DNA from: Akebia trifoliata
Taxonomy: Eukaryota > Streptophyta > Magnoliopsida > Ranunculales > Lardizabalaceae
Reading direction: 5' to 3'
DNA length: 64,000 bases
Assembly: GCA_017979445.1 (NCBI GenBank)
Contig: CM030714.1
Span: forward strand, 18,285,892-18,349,891
In this document: in pieces, positions 10,519 to 22,244 of the stretch
Position numbering within the stretch: the stretch's first letter is position 1
Layout of the letters: each line of letters opens with the position of its first letter
Translations under genes and position numbers: made by a program
Notes under the pieces: model-generated
Databases searched by the model: none
Told to the model about the DNA's origin: nothing
Seen by the model: the letters and a program-made list of their open reading frames with translations, nothing else

Positions 10519-12184
10519 ATAGACACCCCATTTTTGCATTCGCCTAATTAATCAACTCGTCAACCCGATCGTAATTATTCCCAATGATGGATGTTATTTC
10601 CATTGCTTTATTTTGTTACCAAAAATATTTCAGAAATCCGGATGAGGTATCTCGAACTGACAAAGCCTTAGAAACCACGTTACGTTAGAAAAATACTATT
10701 CCAGAAATATAGAAATCATCATTTTACAGACAAAAAGAAGTTTCACGATAAAAATCACTAAAAAATGATCAAATTACCAAAATACCCCTAACATCAAAAT
10801 ATCCCTAGAGCCTACATTACGCTTAGGAAAACCCATTCAAACACATAAAACAACAAATTGAAACCAAATAAATCATTTCGCCAATTTTAACAGAATTTAA
10901 AAAAATTACGAAAATGCCTCTCATAAAGTTCACGACCATTTCACATAAAAAATTTCATAAATGATAAAAACCAACATTACCATTGAATTCCTTATGAAAA
11001 ATCGTTTCTAAAACATCCTAGAACATAAAAATTGACTTAAAACGCGAAAGGTCCTCTCCGGCGGTAAAACGGTAATTTCACAATTTTCATAATTAAAAAT
11101 TTTGAAATTAATAAATGAAACATTAAATAATTATAGTGAAACATTAATGAAATTAATTTAAAAATTTTAACTAAAAAAATCGATCAATCAGGCTCTCAGG
11201 CAAAATTGTTGAGGGTTCGCAAGATATTTCTTAAGGACCTCTCCATTTGGGGGTCCAAAGAATTAAAGATAAAATAAAAGGTGATTCTCCAAAAAATCAA
11301 AGTCAACCAAGCAAGACTAAGGTCAAGGTATTAAAGTCAATCAAATAAGATCAAAAGTCAAAATCCTAATAGAGTTCTAATTAAATAATAACTCTATTTA
11401 ATAGAGTTCTAACTAAAATATAACTCTACCTAAAATAATTTTAATTAAAATACAACTCTACCTAAAACAATTCTAACTAAAATACAACTCTAACTAAAAT
11501 AATTCTAATTAAACACTAATTCTATCTAAATCAACCCTTAAAAAAATCTATAAATAGGGGTCCTCACACTCTATTTTCGTATCAAATCATAAACCCTAAG
11601 AAAAGTAGGTCAAAAAGTCCCCATAGCCTCCCATAACCTATAGTTTTGAAGCCCCAACTCCTTACCTAACACCCATACTTCGATTTTAGCCTTAAAACAC
11701 CTAGAAGCCCTTCAAAAACACCCAAAAATCGATAACAAAATTCGAAGAATCCAGATTTAAGGAAGAGATACATTGCCTCGGAGATCCGAAATCAGATCCG
11801 GAGACAGAACGAAGTAAGGATAACGGTACAAGGAGCAGTTTTATTAAATCTAAGGGAATAGAACCATTGCGTTCAAAGGTAAAGTCTATTTTATTTTATT
11901 TTATTTTTTTTCTGTCTTTTTCTATCCAGGTTTTTGTTAGCAATATAGACTTATTTGACTTAAGTAGAGACCGGCATTGGCCGGGCGGGGTTGGTGCCTA
12001 ACACCTTCCAACTCCGTAAAGTGATCCCCAGACTTAGTTTCTTATTTTTCGTAGATTAGTTTTTTTTTTTTTTTGCCTTTTAGAGTCAATGTTCGGTTCG
12101 TAGACCGTAATAACTAGGTGGCGACTCCCAAACCTCAAGGGTCAAAAATGGATCCGCGCACCCCGTAGATCGAGGGCAATTTCA
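10519..12184 (+). repeat. N 3' LTR
   Basis: This 1666-bp LTR matches the N 5' LTR. Its first bases read ATAGACACC instead of TGTAGACACC, so the terminal TG is lost. The end reads GGCAATTTCA and is followed by the TCAAC target duplication. TATAAATA lies at 11549-11556. Confidence 0.92.
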
Positions 12185-12189
12185 TCAAC
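12185..12189. repeat. Target site duplication of N, right copy (TCAAC)
   Basis: Exact copy of 959-963. Confidence 0.9.
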
Positions 12190-13037
12190 CAAATAAGACT
12201 AAAGTCAAAATCTTAAAGTCAATCAAATAAGACTAAAAGTCAAAACCCTAATAGAGTTCTAATTAAATAATAATTCTATTTAAAGCAATCCTAACTAGAT
12301 AATAACTCTATTTAATAGAATTCTAATTAAATAATAACTCTTTCTAAGAGAATTATAATTAAACAATGATTCTCTCTAAAATAATTATAATTAAACCTAA
12401 AATTTATCTAAAAAGTACTTAAAAAAATTATAAATAGGAGTCTTCACACCCTATTTTCGTATCCAAGAATAAACCCTAAGAGAAGTAGGTCAAAAAGCTT
12501 TCCTAACCTCCCACAAACCCTAATTTTGAAGTCCTAACTCCTTACCTAACATTCATAGCCCAACTTTAGCTCAAAAAAATACTTAGAAGCTCTTCAAAAA
12601 TACCCAAAATTGAGAAAAAGTCAGAAAATTCATATCTAAGAAGAAAGTACCTCGTCTTGGAGATCTGAAGCGAATCCGATTACAGAACAAAGCGAGGAGT
12701 ACTGTACAAGGAACTATTTTATCAGATCTGAGGGAACAAAACCGTTGCATTCGTAAAGGTAAAGATTTTTATTTTTTATTTTTATTACTTAGGTCTTTTT
12801 AGCAATGTAGTTTTATTTGGAAATTAGTAGAGACCGGCGTTTACCGGGCGGGGTTGGTACCTAACACTTTCCAACCCCGTAATGTGATCCCCGGACCCGT
12901 ATTTTCTTTCGTAGATTAGTATTATTTGCCTTTTGGAGTCATTGTTCGATTCCTAGATCGTAATAACTAGGTGGTGACTCCCAAACCTCAAAGGTCAAAA
13001 GCGGATCCGCACACTCCGTGAATCGAGGGCGCTTTCA
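12190..13037 (+). repeat. M 5' LTR, right part (end of U3, R, U5)
   Basis: It continues the M LTR interrupted at 963. It has W-box cores to about 12245, TATAAATA at 12429-12436, the U5 hairpin near 12850, and the LTR end GGGCGCTTTCA at 13037. Confidence 0.88.
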
Positions 13038-13056
13038 CAATCCAGAGCGCTTTTAG
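13038..13056 (+). other. Extra segment between M 5' LTR end and PBS
   Basis: CAATCCAG here is identical to the eight bases that follow the M 3' LTR (57488-57495), that is, TSD plus host. It is followed by AGCGCTTTTAG, a second copy of the LTR end. Other elements have a single base between LTR and PBS. This suggests exchange between the two ends of M. Confidence 0.55.
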
Positions 13057-13074
13057 TGATGACTCCACTGGGGA
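13057..13074 (+). other. Primer-binding site of M
   Basis: TGATGACTCCACTGGGGA is the tRNA-Arg(ACG) PBS with three transitions. Confidence 0.8.
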
Positions 13075-13292
13075 CTATTGAAGATCAGACTTGAAAAATC
13101 CCAGGTATGGGAGCATTGCCAAGATTACCTAGATTTTTTTTAATATTTAGTTCGATTTATTTTATTTGTTTATTTATTTATATATTTTTGTGGATGATTT
13201 TGGGTATTGTATTTTTATCCAATTAAGGGCCACCTTTTGATGACCTCTAAATAATGAAAAATTCAAATTAATTATGAAAAGGATGGAATGAT

Positions 13293-14235
13293 GAAGGTTG
13301 GGATAGCAATGTTAAAACGTTTTTATAGAATATTCTAGTGAGAATTAAGTCTGGGTACCTATTAATAAAACGTAGCTCTCATCCAGTAGATTAATTTAGA
13401 ACTTGAATTTACTCAATTTCGTTAACGGGAACCTTGGATATCATCGATGCAAGTTCAATCTGTAAATCTGGAATTGTTGCTGAATAAAGGTTGGGATAAC
13501 AATGTTAAAACTTTTTTATAGAATATTTTAGTGAGAATTAAGTCTGGGCACTTTTAATAAAACGTAGATCTCATCAAGTAGCTTAATTTAGAATCTGAAT
13601 TTACTCAATTTCGTTATCGGGAGCCTTGGATATCATCGATGCAAGTTCAATCTGTAAATCTGAAATTGATGCTGAAAGAAGGTTATGACAGCAATGTTAA
13701 AACGTTTTTACAGAACATTCTAGTTAGAATTAGGTCTGAGAATCTTAATAAAACGTAGATCCTATCGAGTAAATTAATTTAGAACCTGAATTCACTCGAT
13801 TTCGTTATCGGGAGTCTTAGTTATCATTGATGTAAGTTTAATCTTAAAATCTGGAATTGTTGCTGAATGAAGGTTGGGACAACAATGTTAAAGCATTTTT
13901 ACAGAACATTCTAGTGAGAATTAAGTTTGGGCACCTTTAATAAAACGTAAACCTTATCGAGTAGATTAATTTTGAACCTGAGTTTACTCAATTTTGTTAT
14001 CGGGAGCCTTGGATATCATCGATGCAAGTTCAATCTGTAAATTGGAATTGTTGCTGAAAGAAGGTTGAGACAGCAATGTTAAAACGTTTTTACAAAACAT
14101 TCTAGTTAGAATTTGGTCTGGGCACCTATTAATAAAACGTAGATCCTATCGAGTAAATTAATTTAGAACCTGAATTCATTCGATTTCATTATTGGGAGCT
14201 TTAGATATCATCGATGCAAGTTCGGATTGAATTTT
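13293..14235 (+). repeat. ~192-bp tandem array in M 5' UTR, five units
   Basis: Units start at GAAGGTTG-like boxes at about 13293, 13486, 13678, 13869 and 14060. Each carries GATATCATCGATGCAAG. Related arrays occur in H (ten units) and Q (about four, inverted). Confidence 0.85.
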
Positions 14236-14679
14236 CATAATTCATAGAAAATCCAAATTTATCTAGTGTTAGCACAATTAATGTTCCTGAAAGCGAGCTC
14301 ATCTCAATAATTATCATCCTATTATCAATGTAACATCTATTGGAATCTCGATTTATTTTGGATCACCCAAAAGTGATCATTGATTGGACCTTAAAAATTA
14401 TAAAAATTATGCCTATTGCAATGTTTGGATCTGATCAATTATTTCATGTTATATTCATTGATTGATTTGTCATTGATATATACATGAAATGTGCATTGAA
14501 CCTATAGATATGTTTTTAATCTTTCTCAATCAATGTATATATTTTACTTGTATGTTTTAATACCTTTACTTGTACACATGGGCCCATTTGTTTGGAAAAG
14601 GCCCCGGGCACACCCTACCTCGTTTTGCACACACCACTAGCACGTTTACTGCTTTGCATGCTTGCACGTCCCATATAGC
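14236..14679 (+). other. M leader, left part
   Basis: AT-rich lead-in followed by GGCCCCGGGCACACCC at about 14600. The leader is cut by W after CCCATATAGC and resumes at 19319 with CAATATGGCACTAGTG; the other copies read straight through. Confidence 0.8.
14675..14679. repeat. Target site duplication of W, left copy (ATAGC)
   Basis: The partner at 19314-19318 is ATAGT, one C/T difference. Confidence 0.75.
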
Positions 14680-14999
14680 TGTAGCCACCCCATTATTGCA
14701 TCTGCCTAATTCGACAATTCGTCACTCGATTTTGATAGATTCCTAATAATGAATATAAAAGAACTCGAAGGCTTGTGAGTACTATTTGATTCGTTCAGTT
14801 TCTAGTCTTTTCATCTCCCCTACTCGTCACTACTCGACCTAGAAATTTACGCACGCTTAAGATCGTTACACCTTACATCCGACTTAGCAAGCATGTACGC
14901 ATAGGTTCGTTACACAATTCGATAACTTAGAGACCTCGCTATGCTAGAAATATAATTTTAGAACTTAGAGATACTCACACAGTGATTGAAGGAAACCTT

Positions 15000-15950
15000 A
15001 CGATAAAATTCAAAAAATTCGTAAAAAAATCATCAAAATGACGAAAATACCCCTCATAAATTTTGGATCTTCGAAAAGTCTCAAAAGTACCTCCATTGCA
15101 CTCAGAACATGATTTTGAGTCTAATGAGACTCAAATCGATGAAAACAGAGAAATTCAAGAAAAATCGTCAAAAATCGTAAAAATGACCAAAACGCCTCTT
15201 AACATCTAACTTTAACATAGAGACCTTGATCCCTAGAAAAAAAAAATTCAAATAAAAATTAAAAAAAAAAAAATTCAAATTGAAAATTAAACTAAAATCC
15301 AAAATTTAAAATTAATTTAAAATAATTTAAAATCGAAAAATCAAATTAAATTTCAATACAAAATAAAAATTACATTTTCAAGAAACCGATTAAAATACAA
15401 AATCAAAATCAAAATCAAATTGAAAATCAAGTTAAAAATCACACAACCAATTAAAATGCAAAATTGAATTAAAATTTTAAATCAATCAACCAAATCGACC
15501 AACCAAAAATGTAATTAACAAATTAAAATCCATTTGATCACATTTAAATCGAAATCCAATCAACCGACCAATTAAAAATTGAAATCAATTTAAATTTCAA
15601 ATTAAAACGCAAATTAATCAATCCGTTCAAAATTTAAATTAAAAATTAAATTCAAATTAAACAATTAAAACTCAAAATAAAATCGAATCACCCAACCAAT
15701 TAAAATGTAAAAATAAAATCGAACGATCAATCAATCAAAAATCAAAATCAAATCAACCAACCAAACATAAAAATCAAAATTCAAATTAAATTTTAATCGA
15801 AATTCAAAATTTAAAATCAAATACAAATTCAAATGTAATTTAAAACATCAAATTGAAATTCAAATCAAAATGTCGACTCAAATAAAAAAAATAAAAAAAA
15901 ATCGAAATCAACCAATCGGAAGGAAAATTAAATCGACCAATCACGACTCA
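15000..15950 (+). repeat. A-rich low-complexity stretch in W
   Basis: Degenerate AAATCAAAATT-like runs extend for nearly 1 kb. No gene is seen. Confidence 0.7.
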
Positions 15951-16049
15951 TTGGCGGAGAGTTACCGTAGTACGAGTAGCGTAGGATCCCCTTCTCTCAT
16001 TCTTTTAAAAAAATAAAAATTAAAAAATTAAAAAAAATTAAAAAAAAGA

Positions 16050-17220
16050 GAAGAAGAAACCACGTTTTTTCTTCTTCCCTATGTGCTCCCATGGTCTTCT
16101 TCTTCAACTCCTCCTTCTCTATCTTCTCCAATAACCCATGTTTTGGACCACCCACACAACAGCCACGTTCTTCCCTTCCTCTTCACTCTCTCCCTTGATC
16201 TCTCCCATCAACCCACGTCTTCTACCCTTCTTTTTCTTCACAACAAAAACCAGCAATATTCTCTCACGTTTTTTGTTTTATAACCACCCATATAACCACC
16301 CATGATCTCTCCCATCTCTCCCTTCTCCAACTACTCTTCACTCCCACGTAGGACAGCAACCACGTCCTTCATCTCCCTCTCTCAAAATCTACATAAAGGC
16401 TTGTTGTCCCAAGCCAAAAGGGGGGAAAGAAAATGTTTTAGCAACAACCATTAAAAGAAAAAAAAACAGTAGAAAAAAGGGTACCTCTTCTTTGTTCTTC
16501 GACCCACAGCCTAACAACCTTCTTCTCTATCTCTCTCACGTTCTACCCCTCCACAATCTTTTATTTTTGCTGCCCTCTCCATCATCTCCATTAAAACCAA
16601 CGTCCTTTCTTCTCCAACTGGTCCTCACGTATTCCATTCCTATTCCTTCTCTAAAAATCAGCAGCAAAGGAAGAAAAACATCAACCTGAAACTTGCAATA
16701 ACAACCCACATCTTCATAAGATAGCCGACTCTCCCTCACATTTTAGAGGACCCATTGCAGCCCCTTTGCTGCACAAAAAATTAGCAGCTCTCCACCTCTT
16801 CATCACGTTCTTTTTTTTTTTAGCCATTAAAATAGACCCAAAAAAGTCCTCTTTTCAGCCATTAAAACCACCCACATATTTTCATTTTTTCTCTACTGTT
16901 GAAACCAGCACATAGAATCACGTTTTAGCCATCCATTAAACTCGTTCACCTAGTGGTTTTAGTCTCCCTATAACGTCCCCACAGCAGCCTTTTTCATTCC
17001 CTCTTTAAACCTTCTAGTGGCAGCCCTCTCTTCTCCTACTCTCTATTCTATCCCAGCAGCTATTTATGTCCCAATAGTAACGCGTGTTGCTTTTCATTTG
17101 ATTCTCTCGCAGCCGTTAACAACCACCACATTAGCCACATCAACGTCATTTTTTTTCTCTTTCTTCATATAGACAATAACTACAACCAGCCACACAATAC
17201 AACTCACAAGCTTTCGAGGT
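16050..17220 (+). promoter_or_regulatory. Pyrimidine-rich CACGT-dense region of W
   Basis: The strand is strongly C/T biased with about ten CACGT pentamers (for example near 16062, 16160, 16211, 16346, 16536, 16804 and 16918). Short open frames here are leucine/serine-rich by-products of the bias. A regulatory role is inference. Confidence 0.35.
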
Positions 17221-17652
17221 TTTTTTTTTTTTTTTGAAGGTGTCAGAGATCCCAAGTTATTCGGTGAAGGTGAGTTTTTTTAATTTATTTTATTTATTTT
17301 TTAATTTATTTTATTTATTTTTTATTTCCTTGATTTCTTTTCTTTTATGCACCTAATTTGATTAGCCGTTTTTTTGAGATATACGTGATACTAATGGTGA
17401 TCTTTATGATTTCAAAATATTAATGGAACGATTCGCTCATTTTTGGTGATAGATTGAACGAATTAACTCATATATATCAAATTGGTGAATTGGCTCCTTG
17501 GGTGTTCATATTATCAAGTCAACTTATCAATTTATGATGTTATTGGGCCAACCCACTAACATTGATATTAATCAACTCACCAATATGTGGATTAATTCAT
17601 GAATTTTGGTACACGTGGAGGGCAAAGAAATCGATTTTTTTTTATCAAGATT

Positions 17653-18490
17653 GTCGAGTCGACTGCTGATTTAGGGACATTGAAGATTTGAATCGATTTT
17701 ATTTTTTAAATTAGGCACGTGGGTTAAATCACATATTTAATACATGTGACGATTTTAAAAAATAATCAAAGATTATTTTTATTAACAAATTGCGAGTCGA
17801 CTCGCTGATTTTTGGTACATTGGAAATTTGGTTCGATTTTTTTAGAAATTGTGCATGCGGGTTAATTCACCGATTTAATACATGTGGCGATTTTGAAAAT
17901 AATCAAAGATTATTTTGATTAACAAATTGCGAGTCGACTCACTGATTTTAGGGACATTGAAGATTTGAATCGATTTTATTTTGAAATTAGGCACGTGGGT
18001 TAAATCACATATTTAATACATGTGGCGATTTTAAAAAATAATCAAAGATTATTTTGATTAACAAATTGCGAGTCGACTCGCTGATTTTTGGTACATTGGA
18101 AATTTGGTTCGATTTTTTTAGAAATTGTGCATGCTGGTTAATTCACCGATTTAATACATGTGACGATTTTGAAAATAATCAAAGATTATTTTGATTAACA
18201 AATTGCGAGTCGACTCACTGATTTTAGGGACATTGAAGATTTGAATCGATTTTATTTTTAAATTAGGCACGTGGGTTAAATCACATATTTAATACATGTG
18301 GCGATTTTAAAAAATAATCAAAGATTATTTTGATTAACAAATTACGAGTCGACTCGCTGATTTTTGGTACATTGGAAATTTGGTTCGATTTTTTTAGAAA
18401 TTGTGCATGCGGGTTAATTCACTGATTTAATACATGTGGCGATTTTGAAAATAATCAAAGATTATTTTGATTAACAAATTGTTAGTCAAC
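17653..18490 (+). repeat. Tandem 137/139-bp dimeric repeat in W
   Basis: Two alternating unit types (A: CTCGCTGATTTTTGG; B: CTCACTGATTTTAGG) form a ~276-bp dimer repeated three times. Unit joints lie at about 17653, 17792, 17929, 18068, 18205, 18344 and 18481. A-type joints are centred on the 14-bp palindrome GCGAGTCGACTCGC. Degenerate copies continue to about 18880. Confidence 0.85.
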
Positions 18491-19099
18491 TCACTAATTC
18501 TGGGGACATTGGAAATTTGATTCGATTTTCTATGAAATTGGGCATGTGAGTTGACTCACTAATGTTAATATACGTGGCAATCCAAAAATCGTATTTCTTT
18601 GATTAATAATTTGTGAGTTAACTTGCTAATTTTAGGATGTACATGGCAATCCAAAAATCGAATTTCTTTGGTTGAAAATGTGTGGGTTGACTCACTGATT
18701 TTAATACACGTGGCCATTCAAAAAATCGGATTTCTTTGATTAATAATGTATGAATTGACTCACTAATTTAGTGTACGTGACAATTCAAAAATCAAATTCT
18801 TTGATAAATATCGTTAATGAGCCAATTCATTAATTTTGTGTACAAGGTATTAATTGATTTCACTTTTCTCCAAATATGACCAAATCGATTTACTAAATTT
18901 TGGTGCCACATAAACCTCATCAATCGTGGGATTTTATTATGTAAAATTCGAGAATCCATGTAATTATTTTAACCGTAGGATTTGTTCAGTAAATCCGATG
19001 CAATTTGATGATGACTGGACCATAGTTTGACTTTTAGTCTTTGAATGTTGACCGTAGGATATTTTTGGATCGTAGTAGAGACTGATCATTTTGATCAGG

Positions 19100-19131
19100 C
19101 GGATTTGGTGCCTAACACTTTTCGAAATCCG
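19100..19131 (+). other. U5 hairpin of W
   Basis: CGGATTT (19100-19106) pairs with AAATCCG (19125-19131) around a loop containing TGCCTAACAC. The main family has CGGGGTT/AACCCCG in the same place, so two base pairs differ and both are compensated. Confidence 0.7.
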
Positions 19132-19313
19132 TAACCTGACCCTTTACCCATCTCTCTGATCCACGGACCGACCCATATCCATTTAGAGTTAATTTCGGTT
19201 CCTAGACCTAAACTAGGTGACAACTCCTTATTCTTTTAAAAATCCCCGAGATACGTAGATCGGACCCCTAATCCTCTATTTAGCGGACGGTCGCGGGGGT
19301 CGAGGCGATTTCA

Positions 19314-19318
19314 ATAGT
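19314..19318. repeat. Target site duplication of W, right copy (ATAGT)
   Basis: Matches ATAGC at 14675-14679 with one transition. Confidence 0.75.
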
Positions 19319-20450
19319 CAATATGGCACTAGTGCTTGGCCCGGTCTCTTCGGAGATGCGACGTCATTCATGAAAATCACAACTCCAGTCACGTACCTTA
19401 GGGTATATAAAACTGAGGCATCAGTACCGTCTGATCAGGTGACTTTGAAAGGTATATCGATACACCTAGGCTAGAGCGACCTAAGCATTTGACCTATTGT
19501 AAACCACACAGTCACATGTCCCGATTGCCAACGTAGTACTAGTACGTGGTCGGTCCCCTTGTGGGATGCTAAACCATTTATGAAAGCTACAACCCTAGAC
19601 TCGTACTTATACGGTAAATTAAAATAATCTAAGTTAACCAATTACACTTCTTGGTGAAAATCAGTACCTAAGCGAGATCCTGCCCTGCTAAACCCTACTG
19701 TACGAGGGGGATAGACTACATCTATTTTAGACGAGAGGTATTTAAGAGGGTCCTTGCTCAGCATTATGCACTACCTCTCAATTGGGGATTAAACTGGCTG
19801 TTTTTGACTTTAACGATGTGGGTTGAAGTCTAAATTATCACCTATACGGTATATCAAACCAAGTCACCATGTACTGTCTAATTGAGTATGCTCGAGAGGT
19901 ATATAGGTGCATTTGGGCAAGGGTGGCCAAATAAATTGCATTGCACGTAGTAAACCTAGAGTCTAGAAGCCTTCCTATAGGTCACGACCTGAACTGACTA
20001 TAGGTGTTCTCGGGTGTTCTATTTAATCCAACCAACAGGTAAGTGGGTGGATTGATCCACACTGTTCAAACTAAACCCACTATATCGGTTCGACCCAATC
20101 GGTGAAATGTATCGATCAATTCGAATCAATTAAACCAGTTGGCCCAATTGAAAAATGGATCAAACTGATCAATACCAAATCAGTTGGACTAATTGATTTC
20201 ACTTTTAAAGATCCAGACCACTTTATATAAATAAATAAAAATTTGATCTTAGGATCAAATTAATTTGTCTTATCTAAGGTTTAATCCCAATCAGGGGTAG
20301 ACCTGCGTCTAACCTTTCTCCCTTTCTTGGTCACCATAGACTTATAGTGCATTTGGATTTGATATTTTCCACCGGACTTGGGCTATTTTATATCATGTGG
20401 TTAAGAGTCAAACCTTTAGAGTCAATGGTTAACCTTTAGTTACTTTCAAT
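19319..20450 (+). other. M leader, right part, and pre-gag spacer
   Basis: It resumes at the GCACTAGTG palindrome and continues through the second leader unit (GTACTAGTAC near 19545) and the third GGTATATC box. From about 20030 to 20450 a spacer rich in CAGTTGG and CCAATTG motifs leads to gag; U, H and T share it. Confidence 0.75.
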
Positions 20451-20453
20451 CAG

Positions 20454-21970
20454 GTGATAATTAGTCTCAAACGTTCTAAACCTTCATCTGTACCATTTTG
20501 GATTCGTGAAAAAAATCATCTTTCTAGAGTACCATTGTCAAGTAGTCAGTATTTGCCACAAGAAGAAACGAGTACCAGCGCTCCGTTAGATTTTAGAATC
20601 TTTTCAAGCACAGATTATTGCTTCTGTCCAAACACAAATTGCATCCCTGAGAATTAAAAAGAGAAAAGATAAAACTATAGAACCTCAGGATGTGTTTGAC
20701 TTCGTCGAAAATCAAGAAGATGATCAATTACATGTCGACCCTGTCTTCGCTCATCGAATAACTCAGGTTGAAACTGCTTTGAAGAATATCAAAGACCCTG
20801 ATGATCTTATTCTTGGATTAGGGGCAATGATCTTGTTTTTCATGGTCCGTCTGCCAGAGAAGTTTACAGTGCCAGATATGGAGAAGTTTGACGGTATTGG
20901 ATGTCCTAAGACTCACTTAAAAGTATATGTCGGCATAATGCAATCTCAGGCTTTAAGTGAAGAACAGATGGCTCAACTTTTTCAAAAAACCCTAACAGGT
21001 CCTGCACTATGCTGGTTAATGTCATTGGACTTATCTCGGGTAAGAACATGATATGAATTGATGAAAGAGTTTATTGGTCGATATTCATTCAACACGGATA
21101 TTGAACTCACAAGAAGAGACCTAGAAACTACTAAACAGAAACCTAGAGAAACTTTCACTGAGTTCATTGCTCGATGGAGAGCTAAAGCCGCTCAATTGTG
21201 GGATCGACCCCAAGAGAAGGAACAAGTCAAGATTATCCTTAGGAATCTCACTCCAAATTATGTCAAGTACTTGATGCCTCTGTACCTTCCCACTTTTCAA
21301 TCCCTCCTCGAGGTTGGAAATCAAGTTGATGATGCCTACTCTTCGGGACTTTTTTGGTAACCCGTTTGAGTCAAAATCCAAACATTTCAAACCTAATGTC
21401 AATTCCTTACAAGTGGCCAACACCTCTTTCGCACTATCTCCTCAAGTTACTCAACCCTCACAAGCCAAGCCTAGGAGACAATTTGCCAATCTTGGAATGT
21501 CCTTTAATATTGTTTATCAAAAATTGATGAAAAGGGGATTGTTGACACCTTTACAACTTAAGCCTTTGTCTACAATGGACAATTTTGTGAATTCCATCAA
21601 ATGCTCGGTCATGTGCTTGATAGGTGCATTATCCTCCGTCATGCTATCCAAGACCTTATTGAGTAAGAAAAAGTTACCATACCCGCTCCTACTACTCTCA
21701 ATGTTAAGACTAACCCTTTGCTTAACTTTTAAAATCATCCTCCTCCTACTCTAAACCTAATATCCATATCCAAATCTGAATCAATTGACCTAGTTTCCTT
21801 CATTCACCTAATTGGTTTTAACAGTGCGTTCACTTCATGCCAGAATGAGCTCAATTACCCTAAGGCAGTGCCAGAACTAAAGAATAGAGAAATTATTGAA
21901 GCAACGGGTTGTCCCGCATATGACAGGCTTGAATCGAAATATGAAGAGATAGTAAAAACAGGCAAGTTCA
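20454..21970 (+). pseudogene. gag: Decayed gag (M)
   Basis: Capsid-nucleocapsid precursor of a Tat/Ogre-type gypsy element. Recognisable blocks in order are an N-terminal KRSKPSSVP segment; the capsid core with MEKFDGIGCPKTHLKVYVG, a W-L motif and ETFTEFIARWRAKAAQLWD; and a CX2HX4HX4C knuckle (CEFHQMLGHVLDRC) at about 21590. It is broken by an ~11-bp loss near 20575, TGG-to-TGA at 21049-21051, one extra T in the T-run near 21350, and CAA-to-TAA at 21664-21666. The knuckle is intact here but frameshifted in U. A GTG at 20454 opens the frame; H has ATG at about that place. No protease or RT follows. Confidence 0.85.
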
Positions 21971-22244
21971 AGTCATCCATCGAAGATAACCGAAGTGGCA
22001 TAGACCTTAGAATTGTGTTCCTCCATTCAGAATGATGTCGTCTTTTATGTCTTTTAATTTTTTTTAGCTTCAGTTGCGTCAGTCTTTGAATTTAGTTAGT
22101 CATCTTTATTTTTTGGCTCTAGTAAGGTTTGTCAGTCTATGTTCTTTTTTATTCTAATAAATAAAGAAGCTTCTGATTATCATGCGTGTAATAATGATTT
22201 GAGCATAATATCTAACATGAGGATTGACTTAGAGCTCACTAATC

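Larger units (their letters stand above)
964..12184 (+). mobile_element. N: complete Tat/Ogre-like LTR retrotransposon, integrase-remnant type
   Basis: N is an 11.2-kb element with two LTRs (964-2694 and 10519-12184), a tRNA-Arg-type PBS, a PPT and an exact 5-bp TSD. Its interior holds, in order, a variable unannotated block, the conserved leader, an AT-rich palindromic spacer, a pre-RT stub joined to an integrase remnant, the conserved 3' UTR block, the stem-loop array and a short 33-bp minisatellite. I find no gag. The LTRs differ by roughly a tenth in the stretches I compared by eye, so it is old and immobile. It interrupts the M 5' LTR. Confidence 0.92.
14680..19313 (+). mobile_element. 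W: 4.6-kb solo LTR of a related gypsy family
   Basis: It begins TGTAGCCACCCC and ends GAGGCGATTTCA and is flanked by ATAGC/ATAGT. No PBS, PPT, second LTR copy or coding domain is seen inside, so it is best read as a solo LTR left by recombination between the two LTRs. Its U5 contains the conserved TGCCTAACAC hairpin (19100-19131), which ties it to the main family. It holds a very A-rich stretch (15000-15950), a pyrimidine-rich stretch (16050-17220) and a dimeric tandem repeat (17653-18490). Confidence 0.75.

Noticed and set aside
13038..13042. CAATC after the M 5' LTR as proof that 84-13037 is a solo LTR
   Set aside because: A PBS follows at 13057, a matching 3' LTR with PPT and the same CAATC lies at 55782-57492, and only the latter restores a continuous H LTR.
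15000..15950. Centromeric or satellite DNA
   Set aside because: No regular period is seen; it is degenerate A-rich sequence inside the W LTR.
16083..16739. Short leucine/serine-rich open frames in W
   Set aside because: They follow from the C/T-rich strand bias. No start context or similarity is seen.
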